Origin: Streptomyces thinghirensis
Lineage (GTDB): Bacteria; Actinomycetota; Actinomycetia; Streptomycetales; Streptomycetaceae
Direction: 5' to 3'
DNA: 64,000 nucleotides
Assembly (NCBI GenBank): GCA_021502835.1
Contig: JAKFGP010000058.1
Coordinates: 62,001-126,000 of the forward strand
Below are positions 1 through 13,003 of this stretch, in pieces; position 1 is the first letter of the stretch; the number at the start of each line of letters is the position of its first letter. The position numbers and the translations under genes are program-made. A model generated the notes under the pieces. That model ran no database searches, had not been told where the DNA came from, and worked only from the letters and a program-made list of their open reading frames with translations.

Positions 1-2038
<2,038 letters not shown>

Positions 2039-2042
<4 letters not shown>

Positions 2043-4053
2043 GTACCCCGTTCCCGTTCACGGCCGTTGTCGGCCAGGACGACCCGCGGCTCGCGCTGCT
2101 GCTGAACGCCGTCTCCCCGGCGGTCGGCGGTGTGCTGGTGCGCGGCGAGAAGGGCACCGCCAAGTCCACGGCGGTGCGTGCGCTGTCGGCGCTGATGCCG
2201 GAGGTGGACGTCGTCTCCGGGTGCCGGTTCTCCTGCGATCCGGACGCGCCCGACCCGGGCTGCCCGGACGGCCCGCACGAGCCGGGGGCCTTCGCGTCCC
2301 GGCCGGCGCGCATGGTGGAACTCCCCCGTCGGCGCCTCCGAGGACCGGCTGGTCGGCGCCCTCGACATCGAGCGGGCGCTCGCGGAGGGCGTGAAGGCCT
2401 TCGAGCCGGGCCTGCTGGCCGACGCGCACCGCGGGATCCTGTACGTCGACGAGGTCAACCTGCTCCACGACCACCTGGTCGACCTGCTGCTGGACGCAGC
2501 CGCCATGGGCGCCTCGTACGTCGAGCGCGAGGGCGTGTCGGTGCTGGCTTATGCGGCGCGGTTCCTGCTGGTCGGCACCATGAACCCCGAGGAGGGTGAG
2601 CTGCGGCCGCAGCTGCTCGACCGGTTCGGGCTCGACCGTCGAGGTCGCGGCCTCACGCGAGCCCGACCAGCGGGTGGAGGTCGTACGGCGCAGGCTCGCC
2701 CACGACGACGACCCGGCCTCTTCGCCGCCCGCTGGGCCGACGAGGAGACCGCCGTACGGGCGCGGATCGTGGCGGCGCGGGAGCTGCTGCCCTCGGTGCG
2801 GCTCGGCGACGGGGCGCTGCGGCAGATCGCGGCGACCTGTGCCGCCTTCGAGGTGGACGGCATGCGGGCCGACATCGTGATGGCCCGGACCGCGACCGCG
2901 CTGGCGGCCTGGGCCGGGCGTACGGACGTGCTGGCGGAGGACGTACGGCAGGCCGCTCTGCTGGCCCTCCCCCACCGGCGACGGCGCAACCTGTTCGACG
3001 CGCCGGGTCTGGACGAGGACAAGCTCGACGAGACGCTGGAGGAGTTCGGCGGACCGGGCGAGGACGGCGACGACGATCCCGACCCGGGGCCCGGCGGTCC
3101 CGGTGGTGGGCAGCCGGAGCCCGACGACGCCCCGCAGGGCGATGGTGACACCGCCGCGCGGCCCGAGGCCGGTGAGGGCGGGGAGCCGCAGCCTTCCGGC
3201 GGCGGTGCCGGTGAGCAGTCCCCCGCGCGGGCCGCCGAGGCGTTCCGCACGAAGGTGCTGAGCGTGCCCGGACTCGGCGAGGGCGCCGCCGGGCGGCGTT
3301 CGCGGGCGCGGACCGAGCACGAGGCGGACCACCGGGGCCCGCCGGCCCCGGGGTGCGCTGACCAAAGTTGCACCTGGCGGCGACGGTGCAGGCGGCGGCG
3401 CCGCACCAGCGGGCGCGGGGCCGGTCGGGGCGCGGGCTGGTGGTGCGCCGGGACGACCTGCGGCAGGCGACGCGTGAGGGGCGTGAGGGCAACCTCGTGC
3501 TGTTCGTCGTGGACGCCTCCGGGTCGATGGCGGCCCGGCAGCGGATGAGCGCCGTGAAGGGCGCCGTGCTGTCGCTGCTGCTCGACGCCTACCAGCGGCG
3601 GGACAAGGTGGGGCTGGTGACCTTCCGGGGTTCGGCCGCCGATCGTCGCGCTGCCGCCGACCTCGTCGGTGGACGCGGCGGCGGTCCGGCTGGAGTCGCT
3701 GCCGACGGGCGGGCGGACGCCGCTGGCGGCCGGGCTGCTGCGCGCCCATGAGGTGCTGCGGGTGGAGCGGCTGCAGGACCCGGCGCGGCGGGCGCTGGTC
3801 GTGGTGGTGACGGACGGGCGGGCGACGGGCGGCCCCGAGCCGGTCGCGCTGGCCGGGCGGGCGGCGCGGCTGTTCGCGGCCGACGGCATCGCCTCCGTCG
3901 TCGTGGACTGCGAGTCGGGGCCGGTGCGGCTGGGGCTGGCCGGGCAGCTCGCGGGTGAGCTGGGCGGTACGGCGGTGACGCTCGACGAGGCTGCGGGCGG
4001 ACTCCATCGCCGGTCTGGTGAAGGACGTTCAGGGCAGCAGGAGGGCCGCGTAA
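2039..4053 (+). CDS. ChlI/ChlD-type (magnesium/cobalt chelatase) AAA+ and VWA subunit
   Basis: Fused chelatase motor subunit of about 670 residues that should power CobN by ATP hydrolysis; actinobacteria commonly use this ChlI-ChlD type protein instead of CobS/CobT. An N-terminal AAA+ domain has Walker [10 protein letters not shown] (residues 36-44) and Walker [11 protein letters not shown] (near 2437-2466). A Pro/Gly/Asp/Glu-rich linker (about 3000-3230) leads to a von Willebrand A domain with the metal-site motif VDASGSM (near 3509-3530). GTG 2039 overlaps the cobN stop. Frames shift near 2320, 2640, 2715, 3290-3370, 3640 and 3990. It ends at TAA 4051-4053, overlapping the ATG of cobO. Confidence 0.9.
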
Positions 4054-4651
4054 TGCCGCAGGGCAGCCGAGTGTCGTACCGGACGACGGGCTGACGACGC
4101 GTCAGCGGCGGAACCGTCCGCTGGTCGTCGTGCACACGGGTGTGGGGAAGGGCAAGTCGACCGCCGCCTTCGGGCTGGCGCTGCGGGCCTGGAACCAGGG
4201 GTGGCCGATCGGGGTGTTCCAGTTCGTCAAGTCGGCGAAGTGGAAGGTCGGCGAGGAGAACGCGCTGCGGGTGCTGGGCGCCAGCGGTGAGGGCGGGTCC
4301 GTCGACTGGCACAAGATGGGCGAGGGGCTGGTCCTGGGTCCAGCGCGACGCGCAGATGGACAACGAGGAGAAGGCCCGGGAGGGCTGGGAGCAGGTCAAG
4401 CGGATCTGGCCGCCGAGACGTACAAGCTGTACGTGCTGGACGAGTTCGCCTACCCGATGCACTGGGGGTGGATCGACACCGACGAGGTCGTGTCCGTGCT
4501 CCGGGACCGGCCCGGGACCCAGCACGTCGTGATCACCGGGCGGAACGCCCCGGAGAAGCTGGTGGAGTTCGCCGACCTCGTCACCGACATGTCCAAGGTC
4601 AAGCACCCGATGGACGCGGGGCAGAAGGGGCAGAGGGGCATCGAGTGGTGA
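4053..4651 (+). CDS. cobO: Cob(I)yrinic acid a,c-diamide adenosyltransferase
   Basis: CobO/BtuR transfers the 5'-deoxyadenosyl group of ATP to the cobalt of the corrin ring. Near residue 28 lies the P-loop-like [10 protein letters not shown], followed by typical family sequence including [26 protein letters not shown] and the C-terminal [18 protein letters not shown] 4053 overlaps the preceding TAA; length with restored frame is about 199 aa, normal for the family. One indel lies just after the start (4065-4125), producing a false stop at 4092-4094, and two near 4335 and 4410. The stop TGA 4649-4651 overlaps the GTG of cobB. Confidence 0.93.
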
Positions 4652-6093
4652 CCTCGCCCTCCGTTCCCCGGCTGGTCGTCGCCGCGCCCTCCTCGGGCAG
4701 CGGCAAGACCACCGTCGCCACGGGGCTGATGGCCGCGCTCGCCGGGCGCGGGCTCGCCGTGTCGCCGCACAAGGTCGGGCCCGACTACATCGATCCCGGG
4801 TACCACCTCGCTCGCCACGGGGCGGGTGGGGCGGAACCTGGACGCGTACCTGTGCGGGGCGGAGCCGGTGGCTCCGCTGTTCCTGCACGGGGCGCGCGGC
4901 TGCGACATCGCGGTCGTCGAAGGTGTGATGGGGCTGTACGACGGTGCCGCCGGGGAGGGTGAGCTGGCGTCCACCGCGCACGTCGCCAAGCTGCTGCGCG
5001 CGCCGGTCGTGCTGGTCGTCGACGCGTCGTCGCAGTCGCGGTCGGTGGCGGCGCTGGTGCACGGGTTCATGAGCTGGGACCCGGAGGTGCGGGTCGGGGG
5101 TGTGATCCTCAACAAGGTCGGGTCGGATCGGCACGAGGCGCTGCTGCGGGAGGCGTTGGACTCGTCGGGGTGCCGGTGCTGGGCGTGCTGCGGCGGGCCG
5201 CGCGGGTGGAGACGCCGTCGCGGCATCTGGGGCTGGTGCCGGTCGCCGAGCGGGGCGCTCAGGCGGTCGAGGCGGTTGCGGCCATGGCCGCACTAGGTCT
5301 CCGACGGGTGGACTGGAGGCGCGGTCGGGTTGGCGCGGAGCGCCGGGGGCGTTGGGGTGTGCGGCTTGGGACGCGAGTGAGGCTCTTCGTTCTTCGTCCC
5401 CGCCGCACCCTCCCGTCCCGGCCCTACGGGGACTGCCGCCCCCGAGCCTCCGCTTTCGGCCCTGAACGGGCCTCGTCCTCAGACGCCGGACGGGCTGAAG
5501 CGCGTCGCCGTTGCCGGCGGAGCGGCCTTCACCTTCTCCTACGCCGAGCACTCCGAACTGCTCGCCGCCGCCGGGGCCGAGGGTCGTCACCTTCGATCCG
5601 TTGCGGGACGAGGAGCTGCCGGAAGGCACTCGGGGACTCGTCGTCGGGGGCGGGTTCCCGAGGTGTACGCGTCCGAGCTGTCCGCCAACGAGCCGCTGCG
5701 CAAGGCCGTCGCCGGACTGGCGCTGAGCGGTGCTCCCGTCGCCGCCGAGTGCGCGGGGCCGCTCTATCTGTGCCGGGAGCTGGACGGGATGCCGATGTGC
5801 GGGTGCTGGACGCGTCCGCGCGGATGTCGGAGCGGCCGACGCTGGGTTACCGGGACGCCGTGGCCGTGAGCGACAGTGCGCTGGCTGTCGCGGGACGCGG
5901 ATGCGGGGGCACGAGTTCCACCGGACGGTCGTGGAGCCGGGGGCCGGGGCGGCGCCGGCGTGGGGATGCGGGCGCCCGAGCGGCGCGTCGAGGATTTGTG
6001 GAGCGCGGTGTGCACGCGAGCTATCTGCACACGCACTGGGCGTCCGAGCCCGGTGTCGCCCGTCGGTTCGTGGAGAGGTGCCGGACGTCATGA
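4648..6093 (+). CDS. cobB: Cobyrinic acid a,c-diamide synthase
   Basis: CobB amidates the a and c side chains of (hydrogeno)byrinic acid using glutamine and ATP. The N-terminal dethiobiotin-synthetase-like domain carries the P-loop [14 protein letters not shown] at residues 10-23. The C-terminal type 1 glutamine amidotransferase domain carries the nucleophile region [11 protein letters not shown] (about 5740-5775) and the late EFHRT and HTHWAS segments. GTG 4648 overlaps the cobO stop. Between the domains, about 5300-5505, the coding sequence includes a Streptomyces REP-like repeat (see separate entry). Frames shift near 4812, 5165, 5300, 5580, 5660, 5795 and 5900. The stop TGA 6091-6093 overlaps the ATG of cobI. 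Confidence 0.92.
5390..5500 (-). repeat. REP-like dispersed Streptomyces repeat inside cobB
   Basis: Read on the - strand this begins CAGCCCGTCCGGCGTCTGAG, then GACGAGGCCCGTTCAGG, CCGAAAGCGG and a C-rich/G-rich pairing arm, the layout of the short dispersed element common in Streptomyces intergenic regions. A second copy in the opposite orientation is at 63563-63660 of this window. Unusually, this copy sits within the cobB reading frame, in the linker between the ATPase and amidotransferase domains. Confidence 0.6.
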
Positions 6094-6818
6094 GCAGCAG
6101 GCTGATCGGGGTGGGAGTCGGCCCGGGGACCCGAGCTGGTGACCGTCAAGGGGGTCAACGCGCTGCGGGCCGCCCAGGTCGTCGTGGTGCCCGTGATGGA
6201 CACTGGCGAGCGGGGGACGCGCCGAGGCGACCGTGCTGCACTACGTGGGCGCCGAGAAGGTCGTACGGGTCGTGTTCGCGCTGAACGAGCGCACCGACCG
6301 GGCCCGGCGCGAGGCCGCGTGGGACGCGGCCGGGGAGCGGGTCGCCGCTCTGCTGCGGGAGCACGGCAGCGTCGCCTTCGCCACCATCGGCGATCCCAAC
6401 GTGTACTCGACCTTCACCTATCTCGCGCAGACCGTCGGCGACCTCGTGCCGGGCACCGTCGTGGAGACCGTGCCGGGCATCACCGCCATGCAGGACCTCG
6501 CGGCTCGGTCGGGTGCCGTGCTGACCGAGGGCACCGAGCCGCTGACGCTGGTGCCGGTCACCGCGGGGGCCGCCGTGCTCAAGGACGCGTTGAACGGGCC
6601 GGGCACGGTCGTCGCCTACAAGTTCGGCCGGCAGGCGGCCGAGGTCGCCGAGGCGCTGCGGGAGACCGGACGGCTGGACGACGCCGTGTGGGGTCGGCGC
6701 TCGGGCTGCCGGAGGAGTCCGTACGGGCGGCGGCCGAGCTGGACGGCGAGCCGCTGCCCTATCTCTCGACGCTCATCGCGCCCGCCCGGCGCGAGGGCGG
6801 GCGGGGCGGCAAGTTTGA
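6090..6818 (+). CDS. cobI: Precorrin-2 C20-methyltransferase
   Basis: SAM-dependent methyltransferase (CobI/CbiL) that methylates C20 of precorrin-2, the first step dedicated to the corrin branch. The N-terminal LIGVGVGPG (residues 4-12), the FATIGDPNVYSTFTY segment (about 6376-6420) and VVETVPGITAMQDLAAR (about 6460-6510) are hallmark tetrapyrrole-methylase motifs. ATG 6090 overlaps the cobB stop. Single-base breaks near 6125, 6215 and 6690. The end is slightly uncertain: a TGA at 6816-6818 just after GGKF is reached only with one more shift, and the next gene converges only 11 bp away. Confidence 0.9.
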
Positions 6819-6829
6819 ACCGGGGTTCG

Positions 6830-7556
6830 TCACTCCGCCACGCCCACCACCAGCCAGATGAACGCCGCGCCCGCGACCGTGCACAGCAGGGTCGAGCGGG
6901 CGGGATGCTCGTGGTGGGCCTCGGGGAGGATCTCGGCGGCGGCGAGGTAGAGCAGTACGCCGCCGAACAGGCCGAGATACGCGCCGAGTACACCCTCCGG
7001 GATCGAGAAGAGGAGGGTCGAGGCGGCACCGGCCACGGGCGCCACGGCGTCGGCGAACAGCATCGCGACCGCGCGGCGGCGGGCGTTCCCGTCCAGGCTG
7101 GTCAGCGTGTAGGTGTTGAAGCCGTCCGCGAAGTCGTGGGCGATCACGGCCATCGCGACCGCCGCGCCCATGCCGCCGCCGACCTGGAAGGCCGCGCCGA
7201 TCGCCACGCCGTCCATCGCGCTGTGCCCGACCATCGCGGCGGCGGCCGTCAGGCCCACTGGGCGAACGCTGTCCGTGCTCGTCGGCGCCGTGCGCGGCGC
7301 GGCGGGCGGCCAGCAGGCGTTCCACCAGGTGCGCGAGCAGGAATCCGGCGACGAAGAGCAGCAGCGCCTCGGGCACGCCGAACACCTCGTCGCCCGCCGC
7401 CTGAAGCGCCTCCGGCAGCAGGTCGAGGCCGACCACGCCCAGCATCAGGCCGCCGGCCAGGCCCAGGACCAGGTGGCGCCGGTCGGTCACGCGCTGTGCC
7501 GTCCAGCCGCCGGCCAGCGTCATCAGGAACGCGCCGAGCGCGACGAAGACCGCCAT
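6830..7556 (-). CDS. ZIP family metal transporter
   Basis: Multipass membrane protein of about 242 aa of the ZIP (Zrt/Irt-like) family, which imports Zn2+, Fe2+ or other divalent metals. The family signatures are clear: GHSAMDGVAIGAAF (helix 4, metal-binding His and Asp) and AVIAHDFADGFNTY (helix 5), with hydrophobic helices throughout and a His-containing loop RRAAHGADEHGQ between helices. One frame break near 7258. It lies on the opposite strand in the middle of the cobalamin cluster, ending 11 bp from cobI and divergent from cobM. Whether it supplies cobalt or another metal is inference; the metal cannot be read from sequence. Confidence 0.88.
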
Positions 7557-7642
7557 GGGCCCTTGCTATCCGATCAGAGCGCGTATCCGTGCGCACGACA
7601 GCGACAACCGCAGTAAATATGCGTAGGAAAGGACCCCATCCC
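7557..7642. promoter_or_regulatory. Divergent promoter region between ZIP transporter and cobM
   Basis: The 86-bp gap must hold promoters for both genes. It contains an AT-rich AGTAAATATGC (about 7610-7622) that could be a -10 element and a purine-rich AGGAAAGGA at 7625-7633, nine bases before the ATG of cobM, which fixes that start. I do not recognise a cobalamin riboswitch or a Zur-like palindrome here. Confidence 0.4.
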
Positions 7643-8496
7643 ATGGCTTCCGTGGCTCCCGAGGCTTCCGTTGCCGGTGTTCCGCGGCCGACGTCTCCCC
7701 CGGCAAGGTGACCTTCGTCGGTGCCGGTCCCGGCGCCGCCGACCTGCTGACGTTCCGCGCCGCGCGTGCCATCGCCGAGGCCGATGTCGTGATCTGGGCG
7801 GCGAGCCTGGTCCAGGCGGAGGTCCTCCAGCAGCGCGCGAGGACGCGGAGATCCTGGACTCGGCGACGATGTCGCTGGAGGACGTCGTCGCCGTCTACCG
7901 GCTGGGCACGCGAGGAGGGGCTGCGGGTGGCCCGCATCCACTCCGGCGACCCGGCGCTGTGGGGCGGCACGCAGGAGCAGCTCGACCGGTGCGCGGAGAT
8001 CGGCATCGCGACCGATCGTGCCCGGCGTCTCCGCCTTCTCCGCGGTCGCCGCGCTCGCGCGGCGGGGAGTTGACCATCCCGGAGGTCGCGCAGTCCGTCG
8101 TCCTCACCCGGCTCGGCGGCGGCAAGACGCCGATGCCGCCCGGGGGAGGAGGTCCGCGAGTTCGCGAAGCACGGCACCACCATGGCGATCTTCCTGTCGG
8201 CGGCCCGCAGCGGTGGCTGGTGCGGGAGCTGCTGGAGGGCGGCTACCCGACCGAGACCCCGGTGGTCGTCGCCTACCAGGCCACCTGGCCGGAGGAGCTG
8301 GTCGTGCGGTGCACGATCGGCACGCTGGAGGAGACGGTCAAGGAGCACAAGCTCTGGAAGCACACCCTCTTCCTGGTCGGCCCGGCTCTCGACGCGCACG
8401 GCACCCGCTCGCACCTGTACCACCCGGGGCACTTCCACGGCTACCGGAAGGCCGACCCGAGGCTCGCAGGGAGCTGCGCACGCGGGGTGCGAGCAC

Positions 8497-8500
<4 letters not shown>
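7643..8500 (+). CDS. cobM: Precorrin-4 C11-methyltransferase
   Basis: CobM/CbiF methylates C11 of precorrin-4. Motifs: KVTFVGAGPGAADLLT at the start of the methylase core (about 7705-7755), RIHSGDPALWGGTQEQ (about 7930-7980), PGVSAFSAVAA (8018-8050) and VYQATWPEE-type sequence (VVAYQATWPEELV, 8270-8305). ATG 7643 is chosen for the strong AGGAAAGGA upstream; it adds roughly 20 residues before the core, and GTG 7708 is an alternative internal start. Breaks near 7700, 7835, 7905, 8015, 8065, 8145 and 8210. Stop TGA 8498-8500 overlaps the GTG of cobL. Opens the second half of the cobalamin operon. Confidence 0.91.
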
Positions 8501-9770
<1,270 letters not shown>

Positions 9771-9774
<4 letters not shown>

Positions 9775-11473
9775 TCGGCCTCATTTCCGCCACCGCGGCG
9801 GGAGCGGCTGCGCGGGACCGGCTGGCCGCGGCGTGGCTCGGACCGCACGCGCGTGTACGAGGGTCCCGTCGCGGACGCCGTGGCCGGGCCGCGTTCGCCG
9901 AGTGCGAGCAGCTCGTGTGCTTCCTGGCCACGGGTGCCGTGGTCCGGCTCGTGGCGCCGTTGCTCGACGACAAGCGGACCGACCCCGGTGTGGTGTGCGT
10001 CGACGAGGGCGGGCGGTTCGCCGTGTCGCTGGTCGGCGGCCACCGGGGGCGGCGCCAACGAACTCGCCCGCGCGGTCGGCGAGGTGCTGGGTGCCGAGCC
10101 GGTGGTGACGACCGCGACGGACGCCGTCGGGCTGGCCGGCCTGGACACGCTCGGGCTGCCCGTGGAGGGCGATGTCGCCGGGGTCTCGCGGGCGCTGCTG
10201 GACGGCGAGCCGGTCGCGCTGCGGTCGGAGGTGCGGTGGCCGCTGCCGCCCCCTGCCCGTCGCCGGGGAGGGGTGCGTACACGGTCCGGCTGACGGACCG
10301 TCTGGTGGAGCCGGCCGAGCGCGAGGCCGTGCTGCGTCCGCCGTCCCTGGTCGTCGGCGTCGGCGCCTCCAAGGGGGCGCCGGTCGACGAGGTGCTCGGG
10401 CTGGTCGAGGCGGCGCTGCGGGACGCCGGGCTGTCCGCCGCGTCGGTCGCCGAGCTGGCCACCGTGGACGCCAAGGCGGAGGAGCCCGGGATCGTGGGCG
10501 CCGCCGAGCGGCTGGGCGTCCCCCCTGGTGACGTACGCTGCCGACGAGCTGGCGGGCGTGGAGGTGCCCAACCCCTCCGACGCTCCGCTCGCTGCCGTGG
10601 GCACGCCGTCCGTCGCGGAGGCGGCGGCGCTCGTGCGGGGCGGCGAACTCCTCGTGCCCAAGCGCAAGTCGGCGGCGAGCCCCGCCATGGCGACCTGTGC
10701 CGTGGTACGGCGGCCGGGGCGCGGGCGGCTCGCGGTGGTCGGGCTCGGGCCGGGCGCCCGGGACCTGGTCACGCCGCGCGCAGGCGGAGCTGCGGCGGGC
10801 TTCGGTGCTGGTCGGCCTCGACCAGTACGTCGACCAGATCCGCGACCTGCTGCGGCCGGGCACGCGCGTCCTGGAGTCGGGGCTCGGCGCCGAGGAGGAG
10901 CGGGCCCGGACGGCGGTCGAGGAGGCCCGGCGCAGGCACGCCGTGGCGCTGATCGGCAGTGGGGACGCCGGGGTGTACGCCATGGCCTCGCCCGCGCTGG
11001 CGGAGGCGTCCGACGACATCGACGTGGTCGGGGTGCCGGGCGTGACGGCGGCGCTGGCGGCCGGAGCGATCCTGGGAGCGCCGCTCGGCCACGACCACGT
11101 GTCGATCAGCCTGTCCGACCTGCACACGCCGTGGGAGGTCATCGAGCGGCGGGTGCGGGCGGCGGCCGAAGCGGACATCGTCGTGACGTTCTACAACCCG
11201 CGCAGCCGGGGCCGGGACTGGCAGCTGCCCAAGGCGCTGGCGATCCTCGCGGAGCACCGGGAGCCGGCGACTCCGGTGGGTGTCGTACGCAACGCGTCTC
11301 GGGCCGACGAGTCCAGCCGCCTGACCACGCTCACGGCTCTGGACCCGGCGACGGTCGACATGATGACGGTCGTGACGGTGGGCAACACCGCGACCCGGGA
11401 GATCGCCGGGCGCATGGTGACGCCGCGCGGCTACCGCTGGCAGGGGACGTCGTCCCAGGAGGAGCCGAAGTGA
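9771..11473 (+). CDS. cobJ: CbiG-CobJ fusion: cobalt-precorrin-5A hydrolase / precorrin-3B C17-methyltransferase
   Basis: About 567 aa with two enzymes. Residues 1 to about 310 are CbiG-like: LVCFLATGAVVRLVAPLL (about 9913-9965), SLVGGHRGGANELA and the C-terminal CbiG lobe VGVGASKGAP (10350-10380) to GELLVPKRKSAA; CbiG opens the lactone and releases the two-carbon fragment in ring contraction. From about 10735 (VVGLGPGARDLVTPRA) the CobJ/CbiH methylase follows, with ALIGSGDAGVYAMASP (10948-10990), GVPGVTAALAAGA and VVTFYNPRSRGRDWQL. TTG 9771 overlaps the cobL stop. Breaks near 9845, 9880, 10050, 10270, 10525 and 10785. TGA 11471-11473 overlaps the GTG of cobH. Confidence 0.92.
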
Positions 11474-12085
11474 GCCGTGTCGTGCACCCCATCGAGCAGG
11501 AGTCCTTCCGGCGGCTGCGCGCCCGGCTGGACACCTCGCACTTCCCGCCGCTGACCCGGGCGGTGGTGGAGCGGGTCATCCACTCCGCCGCCGACCTGGA
11601 GTACGCGTCCGACCTCGTCATGGACGAGGGCGAGCTGGTCAAGGCGCACGCCGCGCTGCACGCCGGGGCGCCGGTCGCCGTGGACGTGGAGATGGTCGCG
11701 GCGGGGATCACCCGGCGCCGGACCGTGTGCCGGCTGAAGGACGCCGTCGCCGGTCCCGGGCTGACGCGTTCCGCGCACGCCATGCGGCTGGCGTACGAGC
11801 AGGTCGGGCCCGGCGCGCTCTGGGTGATCGGCTGTGCGCCGACCGCGCTGGAGGAGCTGCTCACCCTCGACGCCTCGCCCGCGCTCGTCGTCGGGCTGCC
11901 CGTCGGCTTCGTCGGGGGCGGCCGAGTCCAAGGCCGCGCTGCGGGAGAGCGGACTGCCCGCCGTGAGCAACGTGTCCGAGAAGGGCGGTTCGGCGGTCGC
12001 CGCGGCCGCGCTGAACGCCCTGCTGTACCACCCCACTCCGTACGCCGATCCGTACGCCGATTCGCCTCCGAGGGAGAAATCGTGA
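11470..12085 (+). CDS. cobH: Precorrin-8X methylmutase
   Basis: CobH/CbiC moves the C11 methyl group to C12, giving (hydrogeno)byrinic acid. About 204 aa, typical length. Recognised by HPIEQESFRRLRARLD at the N terminus, RVIHSAADLEYASDL (about 11570-11610), MVAAGITRRR (11692-11722), IGCAPTALEELL and the C-terminal VGFVGAAESKAALRES with PAVSNVSEKGGSAVA. The catalytic histidine is the H of VIHSAADLEY. Start GTG 11470 overlaps the cobJ stop; one break near 11918. The stop TGA 12083-12085 overlaps the GTG of cbiX. Confidence 0.94.
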
Positions 12086-13003
12086 CCACCCCCCCGCCCG
12101 CCCTGCTCATCGCCGGACACGGCACCCGGGACGAGGCCGGAGCCGAGGCGTTCCGCGACTTCGTGCGCGAGCTGGGCCGCCGCCACCCCGAACTGCCCGT
12201 CGCGGGCGGCTTCATCGAGCTGTCCCCGCCGCCGCTGGGCGAGGCGGTCGCCGAGCTGGTCGAGCGCGGTGTGCGCCGGTTCGCCGCGGTGCCGCTGATG
12301 CTGGTGTCCGCCGGGCACGCCAAGGGCGACATCCCGGCGGCGCTCTCCCGCGAGAAGGAGCGGCACCCCGGCATCTCGTACACGTACGGGCGTCCGCTGG
12401 GCCCGCACCCGGCACTGCTGCGGGTGCTGGAGCGGCGGCTGGCGGAGGCGGTCGACCCGTCCTGGGACCCCGCCGAGGTGACCGTGCTGCTGGTCGGGCG
12501 CGGGTCGACGGGACCCGGACGCCAACGCCGAGGTGTTCAAGGCGGCGCGGCTGCTGTGGGAGGGGCGCGGGTACGCGGCCGTGGAGACGGCGTTCGTGTC
12601 GCTGGCGAAGCCGGACGTGCCGGGCGGCCTGGACCGGTGTGTGCGGCTGGGGGCGCGGCGGGTCGTGGTCCTGCCGTACTTCCTGTTCACCGGCATCCTC
12701 CCGGACCGGGTCCGGCACCAGACCGAGGAGTGGGCCGCCGCGCACCCGGAGACGGAGGTCCGGTCGGCCGACGTGATCGGTCCGGAGCCGGAGCTGCTCG
12801 ACCTGGTGTGGGAGCGCTACGAGGAGGCGGTGAAGGGCGATCTCCGGATGAACTGCGACTCATGCGTGTACCGGATCGCGCTGCCGGGGTTCGAGGACAA
12901 GGTAGGACTGCCGCAGCAGCTGCACTTCCACCCCGACGACGACGGCCATCACCACCACGGGCACCATCACGGGCATGGACACGCACACTCCCATGCACAC
13001 TGA
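12082..13003 (+). CDS. cbiX: Sirohydrochlorin cobaltochelatase CbiX (long form, His-rich tail)
   Basis: CbiX inserts Co2+ into sirohydrochlorin in the early-cobalt pathway. The N-terminal LLIAGHGTRDEAGAEAF (residues 8-24) carries the catalytic His of the class II chelatase fold; a second repeat of the fold follows with VLLVGRGSTDPDANAE (about 12487-12533) and VLPYFLFTGILPDRV. The C terminus has MNCDSCVYR (12850-12876), a CxxC that in long CbiX proteins can bind an Fe-S cluster or metal, and ends in a histidine-rich metal-binding tail, GHHHHGHHHGHGHAHSHAH. One break near 12515. The gene after it starts inside this tail coding region. Confidence 0.92.

Noticed and set aside
2549..6091. Very long - strand open frames (for example 1180 codons) opposite the cobalamin genes
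   Set aside because: High GC makes stop codons rare; these translate to Arg/Pro/Ala/Gly-rich sequence with no domain, while the + strand shows known enzymes.
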